A stretch of 64,000 bases of DNA. Source: Alphaproteobacteria bacterium (GTDB taxonomy: Bacteria; Pseudomonadota; Alphaproteobacteria; Rhizobiales; Devosiaceae). The DNA is taken from positions 62,001 through 126,000 of the forward strand of contig JAHJWO010000013.1 of the NCBI GenBank assembly GCA_018828145.1, written 5' to 3'. A program made the translations under genes and the position numbers. The number at the start of each line of letters is the position of its first letter. Within the stretch, counting starts at the first letter, position 1. Positions 13,275 through 23,498 of the stretch are shown here, one piece after another. Under the pieces are notes generated by a model. It saw only the letters and a list, made by a program, of their open reading frames with translations, searched no databases and was not told the origin of the DNA.

Positions 13275-14180
13275 ATGTCCATCCTCGTCAACAAAGATAC
13301 CCGCGTACTCGTACAGGGCCTGACCGGCAAGACCGGGACGTTCCATACCGAACAGGCGCTGGCCTATTACGGCACCAAGATGGTGGGTGGTACTCATCCC
13401 AAGAAGGGCGGCGAAACCTGGTCGTCGGGTGTCGATGGCACTGAATTGCCGATCTTCACCTCGGTGGCCGAGGGCAAGGAACGCACGGGCGCCAATGCCT
13501 CGGTGATCTATGTGCCGCCGGCTGGTGCCGCCGCGGCCATCGAGGAAGCCATCGATGCGGAAATTCCGCTGATCGTCTGCATCACCGAAGGCGTGCCGGT
13601 GCTCGACATGGTGCGGGTCAAGGCAAAGCTCGAAAAGTCCAAGTCGCGGCTGATCGGGCCGAACTGCCCGGGCGTGCTGACGCCGGAAGAATGCAAGATC
13701 GGCATCATGCCCGGTTCGATCTTCTCGAAGGGTTCGGTGGGCATTGTTTCTCGCTCGGGCACGCTTACCTATGAAGCGGTGTTCCAGACCACCAATGAAG
13801 GCCTTGGCCAGACCACTGCCGTGGGTATCGGTGGTGACCCGGTCAAGGGCACCGAGTTCATCGATATGCTCGAAATGTTCCTTGCCGACGAAGCGACCAA
13901 GTCGATCATCATGATCGGCGAAATCGGCGGTTCGGCCGAGGAAGACGCGGCGCAGTTCCTGATCGACGAAGCCAAGCGCGGCCGCAGCAAGCCGATGGCC
14001 GGCTTCATCGCAGGCCTGACGGCTCCCAAGGGCCGCACGATGGGCCATGCTGGCGCCGTAATTTCGGGTGGTAAGGGCGGCGCCGAAGACAAGATCGCGG
14101 CGATGGAAGCGGCAGGCATCCGCGTCTCGAAGTCGCCGGCCCGCATCGGGCGGACGCTGGCGGAAGTGCTGAAGGGCTGA
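13275..14180 (+). CDS. sucD: Succinyl-CoA synthetase, alpha subunit
   Basis: 301 residues starting [20 protein letters not shown], with GGAAGAG upstream. CoA-binding Rossmann domain (GLTGKTG), the GPNCPG motif and the phospho-histidine loop [10 protein letters not shown] (His about residue 258) are all intact. It forms the alpha2beta2 or alpha-beta enzyme with SucC. It lies 68 bp after the small secreted-protein gene and 227 bp before sucA. Confidence 0.97.
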   Translation: MSILVNKDTRVLVQGLTGKTGTFHTEQALAYYGTKMVGGTHPKKGGETWSSGVDGTELPIFTSVAEGKERTGANASVIYVPPAGAAAAIEEAIDAEIPLIVCITEGVPVLDMVRVKAKLEKSKSRLIGPNCPGVLTPEECKIGIMPGSIFSKGSVGIVSRSGTLTYEAVFQTTNEGLGQTTAVGIGGDPVKGTEFIDMLEMFLADEATKSIIMIGEIGGSAEEDAAQFLIDEAKRGRSKPMAGFIAGLTAPKGRTMGHAGAVISGGKGGAEDKIAAMEAAGIRVSKSPARIGRTLAEVLKG

Positions 14181-14262
14181 GTAAGCCCAAAGTCGGTCGC
14201 GCTTCGGACACAGAACGGTGTTACGCCAAATGTGCCCGAAGCTTGTATGTTTTACATGAGCC

Positions 14263-14283
14263 ACGGCCCTGCTCAGGGGCCGT
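14263..14283 (+). terminator. Possible terminator after sucD
   Basis: Stem ACGGCCC/GGGCCGT with a further T-G pair and a 5-base loop, about 80 bases after sucD. The downstream tail is only weakly T-rich, so this may be an attenuator or mRNA 3'-end stabiliser rather than a strong terminator. Confidence 0.45.
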
Positions 14284-14294
14284 TACACTTAACA

Positions 14295-14322
14295 GGATAC
14301 TAAGGATAAGCGGTCAGTATCC
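14295..14322. promoter_or_regulatory. Inverted repeat upstream of sucA
   Basis: GGATACT at 14295-14301 and AGTATCC at 14316-14322 form a perfect 7-base inverted repeat with a 14-base spacer. It lies 85 bases before sucA. It could be a regulator site; nothing else supports this. Confidence 0.3.
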
Positions 14323-14407
14323 GATCAAATCAGGGACCGCATGAGACTGGCCTTACCGCCGGTCCGTTCAGAAGGATGGCGGGGCGTGGGCCTCGCATGA
14401 AAACGCG

Positions 14408-17400
14408 ATGACACGACAGGAAAAGAACGACACGTTCTTGCTGACCTCGTTCCTCTATGGTGGGAACGCCGACTACATCGAACAGCTCTATTCCCGGTAC
14501 AAGACCGATCCGGCAAGCGTCGATGAGACGTGGAAGAGCTTCTTTTCCAAGCTCGATGACGCCGAGGGCGTCGCCCAGCAGAATGCCGAGGGCCCAAGCT
14601 GGGGCCGCACGGACTGGCCGCAGAGCGCCAATGGCGAGCTGGTCAGTGCGCTGGACGGCAACTGGGGCGAAATCGCCATCAAGACCGAAAAGGCTGTGTC
14701 CAAGAAGGCCGAAGCCCTGGGCGTCCCCAAGAGCAGCGTCGCCGACGTGCTGCAGGCCACGCGGGATTCCATCCGCGCCATCATGATGATCCGTGCCTAC
14801 CGCATGCGCGGGCACCTGCACGCCGATCTCGACCCGCTCAAGATGAAGGCCGACGAACCGGCGCCCGAGCTCGATCCGAAGAGCTACGGCTTCACCGAGG
14901 CGGATTACGGCCGCAAGATCTTCATCGACAACTATCTCGGCCTTGAATACGCGACCATTCCCGAGATGCTGGCGATCCTCAAGCGCACCTATTGCGGTAC
15001 GCTCGGCATCGAGTTCATGCATATCTCCGATCCTGAAGCCAAGCAGTGGATCCAGGAGCGCATCGAGGGGCCGGACAAGGAAATCACCTTCACCAAAGAA
15101 GGCAAGAAGGCGATCCTGAGCAAGCTGGTCGAAGCCGAGGGCTTCGAGAAGTTCATCGACGTCAAGTATACCGGTACGAAGCGCTTTGGCCTGGATGGCG
15201 GTGAATCGACCATTCCGGCGCTCGAGCAGATCATCAAGCGCGGTGGCGCGCTGGGCATCAAGGACATCGTGCTCGGCATGGCCCATCGCGGGCGCCTCAA
15301 TGTGCTGACCCAGGTGATGGGCAAGCCGCATCGCGCGCTGTTCCACGAATTCAAGGGCGGGGCCTTCTACCCCGAGGACGTCGAGGGCTCGGGCGACGTC
15401 AAGTACCATCTGGGTGCATCGTCGGACCGTGAGTTCGACGGCAACAAGGTGCATCTGTCGCTGACGGCCAATCCCAGCCATCTCGAGATCGTCGATCCCG
15501 TGGTGCTGGGCAAGTCGCGCGCCAAGCAGGACCAGCACATCTCGCCTGACGGCAAGCTGGTCAATATCGCGGTGGATGGTCGTCCGGACCGCTCCATGGT
15601 GCTGCCGCTGCTGATCCATGGCGATGCGGCCTTTGCCGGGCAGGGCGTGATCGCCGAATGCCTGGGGCTCAGCGGCCTCAAGGGGCACCGCACGGGTGGC
15701 TCGATCCACTTCGTGATCAACAACCAGATCGGCTTTACCACCAGCCCGATGTATTCGCGCTCGTCGCCATACCCGACGGACGTCGCCAAGATGATCGAGG
15801 CGCCTGTCCTGCATGTGAATGGCGACGATCCGGAAGCGGTGGTCTTCGCGGCCAAGGTGGCGGTGGAATATCGCCAGAAGTTCGCCAAGCCCGTCGTCAT
15901 CGACATGTTCTGCTATCGCCGCTTCGGTCACAACGAAGGCGACGAGCCGAGCTTCACCCAGCCGCTGATGTACTCCAAGATCCGGTCGCACAAGTCGACG
16001 CTGGAGCTCTATTCGGAGAAGCTGGTGGCCGAGGGACACCTCACCGCTGCCGAGATCGACAAGCTCAAGGCCGACTGGCGTGCCAAGCTCGAGAGCGAGT
16101 TCGAGGCCGGGCAGGACTATCGCCCGAACAAGGCCGACTGGCTGGATGGCGCCTGGAAGGACTTCAAGCCCGCCGACCAGGAAGGTCCGCGTCGCGGGGA
16201 TACCGGCGTTGAAATCGAGCAGCTGGCCAAGATCGGCACGGCGCTGACGCGCATTCCGGAAGGCTTCAACGTCCACAAGACGGTCAAACGTTTCATGGAC
16301 AATCGCCTGGCAGCCATCGAATCGGGCGAGGGCATCGACTGGGCCACGGCCGAGGCCCTGGCTTTCGGCACGCTGGTGACCGACGGCCACCCCGTGCGCC
16401 TCAGTGGCCAGGATGTGGAACGCGGGACGTTCAGCCAGCGCCACTCGGTGCTGAATGATCAGCTCGTCGACAACAAGAGCTATACCCCGCTCAACAACCT
16501 CGCCGAGGACCAGAGCCGCTACGAGGTCATCAACTCGATGCTCTCGGAAGAAGCCGTGCTCGGGTTCGAATATGGCTACTCGCTGGCGGAGCCGAAGGCT
16601 TTGACCATCTGGGAAGCCCAGTTCGGCGACTTCGTGAACGGTGCCCAGGTGGTGATCGACCAGTTCATCAGCTCGGGTGAGCGCAAGTGGTTCCGCATGT
16701 CGGGCCTCGTGATGCTGTTGCCGCATGGCTATGAAGGGCAGGGGCCGGAGCATTCCTCGGCCCGTCCCGAGCGGTTCCTGCAGCTGTGCGCCGAAGACAA
16801 TATGCAGGTTGCCAACTGCACCACGCCGGCCAACTATTTCCACGCCCTGCGCCGGCAGGTGACCCGCGACTTCCGCAAGCCGCTGATCCTGATGACGCCC
16901 AAGAGCCTGTTGCGCCACAAGCGCGCCGTCTCTGGCCTGGTCGAGATGGGCGTCGATTCCTGCTTCCATCGCCTGCTCTGGGACGATGCCGAAGCGCCAG
17001 GCGTGCCCAAGACCACGATCAAGCTGGCCAGTGACGACAAAATCCGTCGCGTCGTGCTGTGCACCGGCAAGGTCTATTATGACCTGCTGGAAGATCGCGA
17101 GAAGAAGGGCATCAACGATGTCTATCTGCTGCGCATCGAGCAGCTCTACCCGTTCCCGGCCAAGGCGCTGCTGGACGAGCTGAGCCGCTTCAAGAATGCC
17201 GAGATCATCTGGTGCCAGGAAGAGCCCAAGAATATGGGTGCCTGGGCCTTCATTCAGCCCTATGTTGAATGGGTGTTTGACCAGATGGGCCGGACCGGCC
17301 AGCGTGTCCGCTATACCGGGCGCCCGGCATCGGCCTCGACTGCCACGGGTCTGATGCGGACCCATCTCGCTCAACTGCAGGCCTTCCTCGACGAAGCGCT

Positions 17401-17410
17401 CGGCCAATAA
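14408..17410 (+). CDS. sucA: 2-oxoglutarate dehydrogenase E1 component
   Basis: 1000 residues, typical for SucA. The N-terminal segment [20 protein letters not shown] is the E2-binding region. The thiamine diphosphate region includes AHRGRLNVL and [18 protein letters not shown], followed by NNQIGFTT. The C-terminal transketolase-like part contains [13 protein letters not shown] and ends FLDEALGQ. The enzyme decarboxylates 2-oxoglutarate and passes succinyl groups to SucB. sucB starts 12 bp downstream. The 227-bp gap before sucA suggests a separate promoter. Confidence 0.97.
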   Translation: MTRQEKNDTFLLTSFLYGGNADYIEQLYSRYKTDPASVDETWKSFFSKLDDAEGVAQQNAEGPSWGRTDWPQSANGELVSALDGNWGEIAIKTEKAVSKKAEALGVPKSSVADVLQATRDSIRAIMMIRAYRMRGHLHADLDPLKMKADEPAPELDPKSYGFTEADYGRKIFIDNYLGLEYATIPEMLAILKRTYCGTLGIEFMHISDPEAKQWIQERIEGPDKEITFTKEGKKAILSKLVEAEGFEKFIDVKYTGTKRFGLDGGESTIPALEQIIKRGGALGIKDIVLGMAHRGRLNVLTQVMGKPHRALFHEFKGGAFYPEDVEGSGDVKYHLGASSDREFDGNKVHLSLTANPSHLEIVDPVVLGKSRAKQDQHISPDGKLVNIAVDGRPDRSMVLPLLIHGDAAFAGQGVIAECLGLSGLKGHRTGGSIHFVINNQIGFTTSPMYSRSSPYPTDVAKMIEAPVLHVNGDDPEAVVFAAKVAVEYRQKFAKPVVIDMFCYRRFGHNEGDEPSFTQPLMYSKIRSHKSTLELYSEKLVAEGHLTAAEIDKLKADWRAKLESEFEAGQDYRPNKADWLDGAWKDFKPADQEGPRRGDTGVEIEQLAKIGTALTRIPEGFNVHKTVKRFMDNRLAAIESGEGIDWATAEALAFGTLVTDGHPVRLSGQDVERGTFSQRHSVLNDQLVDNKSYTPLNNLAEDQSRYEVINSMLSEEAVLGFEYGYSLAEPKALTIWEAQFGDFVNGAQVVIDQFISSGERKWFRMSGLVMLLPHGYEGQGPEHSSARPERFLQLCAEDNMQVANCTTPANYFHALRRQVTRDFRKPLILMTPKSLLRHKRAVSGLVEMGVDSCFHRLLWDDAEAPGVPKTTIKLASDDKIRRVVLCTGKVYYDLLEDREKKGINDVYLLRIEQLYPFPAKALLDELSRFKNAEIIWCQEEPKNMGAWAFIQPYVEWVFDQMGRTGQRVRYTGRPASASTATGLMRTHLAQLQAFLDEALGQ

Positions 17411-17421
17411 AGGACAGAACA

Positions 17422-18705
17422 ATGTCGACTGAAATCCGCGTCCCCACACTTGGCGAAAGCGTCACCGAGGCCACGATCGGCCAGTGGTTCAAGAAGGTGG
17501 GTGACACCGTTTCTGCCGATGAGCCCATCGTCGAGCTTGAAACCGACAAGGTGACCATCGAAGTCCCCGCGCCTGCTGCGGGCGTGCTCGAAGCCATCTC
17601 GGCCCAGCCGGGCGAGACCGTGGATGTGGGCGCACTGCTCGGCGCCATCGGTGGCGCTGGTGCTGCGGCTGCTGCCAAGCCGGCCGAGGTCAAGGAAGAC
17701 GTGCCTGCCGCCAACGCCGCCGGCCCCGAGCCGGTAAAGCCGGAGGCCGCGCCGGCCGCTGCTGCGACCAGCATGGCGCCAGCGCCGTCGGCACAGAAGC
17801 TGATCAACGAGAGCGGTCTTGCTGCTTCGGAGATCGATGGGTCCGGCAAGCGTGGCCAGGTGCTCAAGGAAGACGTGCTGTCCGCCATGGCCAAGCCGGC
17901 TCCGGCCTTGGCCCAGGCAGCGCCTGCCGCGGCCCCGGCCGCCAAGCCCGCCGAAGCGCCCAAGGCGCCAGCCGCGCCGCGTGCGCCGGTTTCGGCGGAC
18001 GATGCCAGCCGCGAAGAGCGGGTCAAGATGACCCGGCTGCGCCAGACCATTGCCCGCCGCCTCAAGGATGCGCAGAACACTGCCGCGATGTTGACCACCT
18101 TCAACGAGGTGGACATGGCTCCGGTGATGGAACTGCGGACCCAGTACAAGGAGCTGTTCGAGAAGAAGCACGGCGTCAAGCTGGGCTTCATGGGGTTCTT
18201 CACCAAGGCCGTGGTTCACGCGCTCAAGGAAATCCCCTCGATCAATGCCGAGATCGATGGCGACGACCTGGTCTACAAGCAGTACGCCCATATCGGCGTG
18301 GCCGTGGGTACCGACAAGGGCTTGGTCGTGCCGGTGATCCGCAATGCCGACCAGATGTCGATTGCCGAAATCGAGAAGGGCATCAACGCCATGGGCAAGA
18401 AGGCCCGTGACGGCCAGCTTTCCATGGCCGACATGCAGGGCGGCACCTTCACCATATCCAATGGTGGCGTCTATGGCTCGCTGATGAGCACGCCCATTCT
18501 CAATGCCCCGCAGTCGGGCATTCTGGGCATGCACAAGATCCAGGAACGTCCCGTCGTCGTCGGCGGGCAGATCGTCATCCGCCCGATGATGTATCTGGCG
18601 CTGAGCTATGACCACCGGATCGTCGACGGCAAGGAAGCCGTGACCTTCCTGGTGCGCGTCAAGGAGAGCCTTGAAGCGCCGGAACGCCTCGTGCTCGACC
18701 TCTAG
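17422..18705 (+). CDS. sucB: 2-oxoglutarate dehydrogenase E2, dihydrolipoyl succinyltransferase
   Basis: 427 residues. A single lipoyl domain at residues 1-77 carries Lys43 in ETDKVTIEV. An Ala/Pro-rich linker leads to the E1/E3-binding domain at about 113-150 ([19 protein letters not shown]). A second Ala/Pro linker leads to the acyltransferase domain with catalytic HRIVDG (His398, Asp402). It forms the 24-mer core of the complex. A strong terminator follows. Confidence 0.97.
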   Translation: MSTEIRVPTLGESVTEATIGQWFKKVGDTVSADEPIVELETDKVTIEVPAPAAGVLEAISAQPGETVDVGALLGAIGGAGAAAAAKPAEVKEDVPAANAAGPEPVKPEAAPAAAATSMAPAPSAQKLINESGLAASEIDGSGKRGQVLKEDVLSAMAKPAPALAQAAPAAAPAAKPAEAPKAPAAPRAPVSADDASREERVKMTRLRQTIARRLKDAQNTAAMLTTFNEVDMAPVMELRTQYKELFEKKHGVKLGFMGFFTKAVVHALKEIPSINAEIDGDDLVYKQYAHIGVAVGTDKGLVVPVIRNADQMSIAEIEKGINAMGKKARDGQLSMADMQGGTFTISNGGVYGSLMSTPILNAPQSGILGMHKIQERPVVVGGQIVIRPMMYLALSYDHRIVDGKEAVTFLVRVKESLEAPERLVLDL

Positions 18706-18729
18706 ATCGCCGCATTGTTCTGCCTATCT

Positions 18730-18759
18730 GGAAGGCCCGCTCCGGCGGGCCTTCCTTTT
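18730..18759 (+). terminator. Rho-independent terminator after sucB
   Basis: Perfect 11-bp stem GGAAGGCCCGC/GCGGGCCTTCC with loop TCCG, followed by TTTT, 24 bases after the sucB stop. Confidence 0.9.
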
Positions 18760-18856
18760 GGTCACGTTCGCGTGGACCGGGGGGCCGGTTAAGGATTTGG
18801 TAGGACGTTGGGCCGCTATGAAGGCGGCCTTGTAATGCGTGCCCGGGAGCGACTTG

Positions 18857-19297
18857 TTGAAGCGATTGATGGTACTGATGATGTGTCTGGTTTCTCCTGC
18901 CGCCTGGGCGCAGGAGACGGGTGACGCCGAACTGATCGGCGAACTCATGGCCTTTCACGGCTCGCGTGCCATCGTCTCGGCCATGACGACGCATTGCTAC
19001 GAGACCACCGGGCTGGATGCGGCCTATCAGAGCGCGAACGACAACTGGTATCTGCGCAATATCGGCTTTCTCGACCTCGCCGACCGGGTCATCGCCCGTC
19101 TGGGCGGGGGCGCGGAAGGGCAGAAGCAGAGCGCCGAGACCTATGGCGGCGAGCAGATCATGAGCGCCTATAACCAGGCGTCGGACAAGGACACCTTCTG
19201 CCGGGCCTTTCTTGAGCAGGTGGAAGGCGGGGCGCTCGATATCGACAAGCAGCTCCCGGCCACGCTGGAGAAGGCGCAGGCGATTGCTTCGGAATGA
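18857..19297 (+). CDS. Small secreted protein of unknown function between sucB and lpdA
   Basis: About 146 residues. The start is uncertain: TTG 18857 has GGGAG 7 bases upstream and gives a clean signal peptide (cleavage after AWA|QETG). GTG 18839 and ATG 18869 are alternatives. The mature part has two cysteines (TTHCYETTGL, DTFCRAFLEQ) and is acidic and helical-looking. I recognise no family. It resembles the sucC-sucD insert only in size, secretion and two-cysteine layout, with no clear sequence similarity. It lies after the sucB terminator. Confidence 0.7.
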   Translation: MKRLMVLMMCLVSPAAWAQETGDAELIGELMAFHGSRAIVSAMTTHCYETTGLDAAYQSANDNWYLRNIGFLDLADRVIARLGGGAEGQKQSAETYGGEQIMSAYNQASDKDTFCRAFLEQVEGGALDIDKQLPATLEKAQAIASE

Positions 19298-19384
19298 TTT
19301 TCGGCGCGACGTGGCGAGCTGCGTTGCCGGGGGCGGCGCGCTGGTGTAACGGATTAGCCGCAATAGAGTAGCGGCGGTGGCCCG

Positions 19385-20017
19385 ATGGACTTTCCCTGGC
19401 TTGAATTTGCCGGACTTATGCTGGCCTTCGGCATCAATGCCGTCATTCCGGGTGCCGACTTTGCCATGGTGCTGCGCCAGTCGATTGCCCATGGGCGGCG
19501 GGCCGCATTGTTCACCTCGGCGGGTATCGCGACCTCGATCCTGGTCCATGGCAGCTACACCTTGCTGGGGCTTGGCGTGATCGTGGGGCAGTCGCTGCTG
19601 CTGTTCAACATTCTCAAGTGGGCCGGCGCGGCTTACCTTGTGTGGCTGGCCATTTCGGCGCTGCGCAGCCCGCCGCCGCAGCCACCGGCCGAGGATGACC
19701 TAGCCGCGGCACGACGTGGCGACTTTGCCGCCTTTGCACTGGGTTTCCTGACCAACCTGCTCAATCCCAAGGCCGTGCTGTTCTTCCTGGCGCTGTTCAC
19801 CACGCTGGTTTCGGTGCGGACCGGGGGCGACATCAAGGTGCTCTACGTAGCCTGCATGAGCATCATGCTTTTTGCCTGGTTCGCATTGGTCTCGGTTTTC
19901 TTTACGACACCCTCCGTGCGGCAAGGTTTTTTCCGCTTTGGCCGGTGGTTTAATCGCGTCACCGGCATTACGTTCATCGTGCTGGCGGTCCGCGTTGCGA
20001 TCGCGCAGCAACACTAA
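19385..20017 (+). CDS. LysE-family amino-acid exporter
   Basis: 210 residues with about six membrane segments. Family features are the N-terminal GINAVIPGADFAMVLRQSIAHG (PGP-type motif, here PGAD), AGAAYLVWLAISALRSP and GFLTNLLNPKAVLFFLALF. RhtB/LysE proteins export amino acids or related compounds across the inner membrane. The substrate cannot be read from sequence. The gene ends 21 bp before lpdA. Confidence 0.9.
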   Translation: MDFPWLEFAGLMLAFGINAVIPGADFAMVLRQSIAHGRRAALFTSAGIATSILVHGSYTLLGLGVIVGQSLLLFNILKWAGAAYLVWLAISALRSPPPQPPAEDDLAAARRGDFAAFALGFLTNLLNPKAVLFFLALFTTLVSVRTGGDIKVLYVACMSIMLFAWFALVSVFFTTPSVRQGFFRFGRWFNRVTGITFIVLAVRVAIAQQH

Positions 20018-20038
20018 ACAGGTTTCGGGGCTCCTATC

Positions 20039-21448
20039 ATGGCAGACGTTTTCGACCTCACCATCATCGGCTCGGGTCCGGGCGGCTATGTCGCAGCAAT
20101 CCGCGCGGCACAGCTGGGGATGAAGGTAGCGGTCGTGGAGAAGTGGTCCACGCTGGGCGGCACCTGCCTCAATATCGGCTGCATCCCGTCCAAGGCGCTG
20201 CTGCATGCCTCCGAAATGTTCGAAGAGGCCGGGCATGGCTTCAAGGCGCTGGGCATCGATATTCCGGCGCCGGTGCTGAACCTGCCCCAGATGATGACCC
20301 ACAAGACCGAGACGGTGGCGGCCAATGTCGGGGGCGTCGACTATCTGTTCAAGAAGAACAAGATCACGACGCTGCGCGGCATCGGCACGATCACCGCGCC
20401 GGGCAAGGTGCTGGTGACGCCGCAGAGCGGGGCGGCTACCGAGGTCGAGACCAAGAATATCGTCATCGCCACCGGTTCGGTTTCGGCCGGCCTGCCGGGG
20501 ATCGAGATCGACGAGAAGACCGTGGTGACCTCGACCGGGGCGCTGCTGCTGGAGAAGGTGCCGGGCAAGCTCCTGGTGATCGGCGCCGGCGTGATCGGGC
20601 TCGAGCTCGGTTCGGTCTGGGCACGGCTGGGTGCGCAGGTGACGGTGGTCGAATATCTCGACCGCATCCTGCCCGGCATGGACAGCGAAGTGGCGCGGCA
20701 GTTCCAGCGCATGCTGCAGAAGCAGGGCATGGAGTTCAAGCTGTCGAGCAAGGTTGCCGGCATCGACAAGCAGGACGATGGCTCGCTCAAGGTTCGGGTC
20801 GAGCCGGCCAAGGGCGGGGATATGGAAATGCTCGATGCCGACGTGGCGCTGGTGGCCATCGGCCGCAAGCCGTTCACCGAGGGGCTTGGGCTCGACATTG
20901 TCGGCGTGGCGCTGGATGAGCGCGGCCGCGTGAGGGTCGACCAGCATTACAAGACCTCGGTCGACGGTATCTATGCCATTGGCGACGTGATTGCCGGCCC
21001 GATGCTGGCGCACAAGGCCGAGGATGAGGGCATCGCGGTGGCCGAAATCCTCAATGGCCAGGCGGGCCACGTGAACTACGCGGCCATTCCGGCGGTGGTC
21101 TATACCAATCCGGAAATCGCCTCGGTCGGCAAGACCGAGGACGAGCTCAAGGCCGAGGGCATCGACTACAAGATCGGCAAGTTCCCCTTCACCGCCAATG
21201 GCCGGGCCAAGGCGATGCTGGCGACGCAGGGGTTCGTCAAGATCCTCGCCGATGTCGAGACCGACCGGGTGCTGGGCGCCCATATCGTGGGCAAGAATGC
21301 CGGCGAGATGATCCACGAGCTGGTGGTGCTGATGGAATTCTCCGGCGCCGCCGAAGACCTGGCGCGCTCGACCCATGCGCATCCGACGCTGTCGGAAGCC
21401 GTGCGCGAGGCGGCCCTGTCGCTGGGTGACGGCGCGATCCACATCTGA
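20039..21448 (+). CDS. lpdA: Dihydrolipoyl dehydrogenase (E3)
   Basis: 469 residues. It has FAD-binding [17 protein letters not shown], redox-active disulfide C43/C48 in [16 protein letters not shown]-binding [12 protein letters not shown] and the C-terminal active-site HAHPTLSE. It reoxidises the lipoyl arm of SucB and probably also serves other 2-oxoacid complexes. It closes the TCA block and is followed by a strong terminator. Confidence 0.97.
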   Translation: MADVFDLTIIGSGPGGYVAAIRAAQLGMKVAVVEKWSTLGGTCLNIGCIPSKALLHASEMFEEAGHGFKALGIDIPAPVLNLPQMMTHKTETVAANVGGVDYLFKKNKITTLRGIGTITAPGKVLVTPQSGAATEVETKNIVIATGSVSAGLPGIEIDEKTVVTSTGALLLEKVPGKLLVIGAGVIGLELGSVWARLGAQVTVVEYLDRILPGMDSEVARQFQRMLQKQGMEFKLSSKVAGIDKQDDGSLKVRVEPAKGGDMEMLDADVALVAIGRKPFTEGLGLDIVGVALDERGRVRVDQHYKTSVDGIYAIGDVIAGPMLAHKAEDEGIAVAEILNGQAGHVNYAAIPAVVYTNPEIASVGKTEDELKAEGIDYKIGKFPFTANGRAKAMLATQGFVKILADVETDRVLGAHIVGKNAGEMIHELVVLMEFSGAAEDLARSTHAHPTLSEAVREAALSLGDGAIHI

Positions 21449-21469
21449 GGCGCAAGCCTTTGAAGACAG

Positions 21470-21500
21470 AAGGGCTCCGGCTTTGGCCGGGGCCCTTTTT
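21470..21500 (+). terminator. Rho-independent terminator after lpdA
   Basis: Stem AAGGGCTCCGGC/GCCGGGGCCCTT (one T-G pair), loop of 4 bases, followed by a T run ending at 21500. Confidence 0.88.
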
Positions 21501-21598
21501 CGTTTGGGCATGCGCTGCGCCGCCAGGTCGGGTGAGGGTGATGGGGGCAATCCGGTCGGCGCTCGACTGACCTCTGCCAACTCCTAGGCCAAAGTCAT

Positions 21599-21652
21599 CA
21601 TACAACATGACATTCATTGTATGTTGACTTATCACTTGCCCTTCCATACCAG
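21599..21652 (+). promoter_or_regulatory. Promoter with overlapping operator of the uronate TRAP operon
   Basis: CATACAA (21599-21605) and TTGTATG (21617-21623) are a perfect inverted repeat with an 11-base spacer. CAACAT/ATGTTG form a second nested pair. The right half touches TTGACT (21624-21629), a good -35 element; 17 bases later TACCAG (21647-21652) is a weak -10. A repressor bound here would block the promoter. The GntR/FCD protein encoded in the operon is the obvious candidate. Of the 352-bp gene-free stretch 21449-21800, the lpdA terminator, this site and a leader of about 140 bases are all I can identify. Confidence 0.6.
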
Positions 21653-21800
21653 TTTCATCACCAAGGCTGCCAAGAGTCCATAGGGATGGCGGGTGGGCTT
21701 GAGCGGCGGGACGGAAGACCCCGACCGCGCATCGAGGGCATGGGTAGCAACGGCACGAGGACGGGCCGGACCCAAGCCACCACATATTGGGAGGACACCA

Positions 21801-22781
21801 ATGTTTCATCTGCCTAAGCTGGCAGCGACCGCGCTTGTCGCTGCATCCCTGATGGTTTCGACCGCCAGCGCCCAGACGGTGCTGCGCTCGTCGGACACCC
21901 ATCCTGATGGCTATCCGACCGTCGAAGCGGTCAAGCATTTCGGCGAGCTGCTGAGCGAGAAGACGGATGGCCGCTATTCGGTCGAAGTGTTCCACTCCGC
22001 CCAGCTTGGCCAGGAAGCCGACACGATCGAACAGACGCAGTTCGGCGTGATCGACCTCAACCGCATCTCGATCGGCGCCTTCGGCACGCAGGTGCCCGAA
22101 GCAACCGTGACCCAGCTGCCCTATATCTTCCGCTCGACCGAGCACTTCCATGCCGTGCTGGATGGCCCGATCGGCGAGGAAATCCTGGCCGCGTTCGAAG
22201 CCGTGGATGTCGTCGCGCTGGCCTATTACGATGGCGGCGCCCGCTCGTTCTACAACAGCCAGAAGCCCATCACGACGCCGGCTGACATGGCCGGCATGAA
22301 GATGCGCGTGATGCAGTCGGACATCTTCGTGGACATGGTTGCGGCCTTTGGCGGCAATGCCACCCCGATGCCCTATGGCGAAGTCTATTCGGGTATCCAG
22401 ACCGGCGTTATCGACGGCGCCGAAAACAACTATCCGAGCTTTGACACCGCCGGCCACGCCGAAGTTGCCAAGTACTACTCGCTGAACGAACACCTGATGG
22501 TTCCCGAAGTGCTGGTCATTTCCAAGATCGTCTGGGATGGCCTGACCCCCGAGGACCAGGCGCTGTTCCGCGAAGCGGCCAAGGAATCGGTCGCCAAGCA
22601 GCGCGAGCTCTGGGCCGCCAAGGAAGTGGAATCCAAGGCTGCCGTTGAAGCGCTCGGCGCGGTGATCAACGAAGTCGACAAGGCCCCCTTCATCGAGGCC
22701 ATGAAGCCGGTCTACGAGAAGTATGTGACCGACCCCAAGCTGCAGGACCTGGTTGCCCGCATCCAGGCGACCGAGGGCTAG
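21801..22781 (+). CDS. dctP: TRAP transporter substrate-binding protein DctP
   Basis: 326 residues from ATG 21801, preceded by GGGAGG. A signal peptide is cleaved near residue 24 (STASA|QTV). The mature protein is a DctP-type binder: [20 protein letters not shown], then [14 protein letters not shown], and the [20 protein letters not shown] region that shapes the binding site. Members of this group bind hexuronates and related sugar acids, which fits the downstream kduI, kduD and kdgF genes. Ligand is inferred from context. Confidence 0.92.
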   Translation: MFHLPKLAATALVAASLMVSTASAQTVLRSSDTHPDGYPTVEAVKHFGELLSEKTDGRYSVEVFHSAQLGQEADTIEQTQFGVIDLNRISIGAFGTQVPEATVTQLPYIFRSTEHFHAVLDGPIGEEILAAFEAVDVVALAYYDGGARSFYNSQKPITTPADMAGMKMRVMQSDIFVDMVAAFGGNATPMPYGEVYSGIQTGVIDGAENNYPSFDTAGHAEVAKYYSLNEHLMVPEVLVISKIVWDGLTPEDQALFREAAKESVAKQRELWAAKEVESKAAVEALGAVINEVDKAPFIEAMKPVYEKYVTDPKLQDLVARIQATEG

Positions 22782-22828
22782 CTGGCGCAAACGAGGGCGA
22801 GGTCCAATCTCGCCCTCACACCGGACGG

Positions 22829-22912
22829 CTGGGAGGGGGTGGAAGAGCCCCGATATCGGGGCCAAACCTCCCCCACCCTTGATCCCTCCCGGGGGGAGGG
22901 TGTCGACTGAGA
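22829..22912. repeat. Intergenic inverted repeat, family B, copy 1
   Basis: It contains the perfect palindrome GCCCCGATATCGGGGC (22847-22862) flanked by GGGAGGGGGTGG and CCTCCCCCACCC arms. It ends in a second hairpin built on CCCTTGATCCCTCCC / GGGGGGAGGGTGTCGACTG. The latter block recurs at 56571-56616. It lies inside the TRAP operon, between the binding-protein and small-permease genes. Confidence 0.75.
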
Positions 22913-22965
22913 GTCATGCGCCACGGCCTCGTGTTCGACAGGCTCATCATGAGGTCTACCGAGAA

Positions 22966-23493
22966 ATGAAAACTTGGCTTCTGCCCATCAGCCGCGTGCT
23001 GGGAAAGCTCTCCAATGCCATATTGTGGCTGGCCGGGATCGGCCTAGTGAGCATGACCGTGCTGGTCGCCTATCAGGTGTTCATGCGGTTCGTGATCAAT
23101 GCCTCGCCGTCCTGGACGGAAGCGGGCGCCATCATGCTGATGACCTGGTTCATCTTCCTGGGTGCCGCAGTGGGCGTGCGCGAGAATTTCCACATGGGGT
23201 TCGACGTGCTGCTCTATGTGCTGCCCCCGAGCGCCAAGCCATGGCTGCGCGGGATCAGCGATGTCGCCATTTTCGGCTTTGCCTTCGGCATGGTCTGGTA
23301 TGGCGGGGAGCTGGCCATCCGGTTCTGGTCGACCCGCATTCCGGTGCTCGGGCTGCCGACATCCTTCACCTATTTCCCAATCGTGGTTTCGGGCGCGCTG
23401 ATGTGCCTGTTCGCCCTCGAGCGCTTCCTGCTGCGCCTGGCCGGCGAACCGGTCGATGAAATCGCCGCCGACCCGACGATCACCGAGGCCTGA
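22966..23493 (+). CDS. dctQ: TRAP transporter small permease DctQ
   Basis: 175 residues from ATG 22966 (MKTWLLPISRVLGKL). The frame is open further upstream only through the repeat. Four membrane segments are seen, with the DctQ signature VAYQVFMRFVINASPSWTEA and GVRENFHMGFDVL. It pairs with DctM to form the sodium-driven importer. dctM begins 5 bp after its stop. Confidence 0.92.
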   Translation: MKTWLLPISRVLGKLSNAILWLAGIGLVSMTVLVAYQVFMRFVINASPSWTEAGAIMLMTWFIFLGAAVGVRENFHMGFDVLLYVLPPSAKPWLRGISDVAIFGFAFGMVWYGGELAIRFWSTRIPVLGLPTSFTYFPIVVSGALMCLFALERFLLRLAGEPVDEIAADPTITEA

Positions 23494-23498
23494 CGCGC

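Noticed and set aside
14330..17449. A 1039-codon open frame on the minus strand opposite sucA
   Set aside because: It is antisense to a fully conserved 2-oxoglutarate dehydrogenase gene. Its protein is His/Asp/Arg-rich without domain character. GC-rich codon use creates such long shadows.
22753..22965. N-terminal extension of dctQ through the repeat
   Set aside because: The translated extension is repeat sequence rich in Arg/Pro/Ser. ATG 22966 gives the usual DctQ N-terminus.
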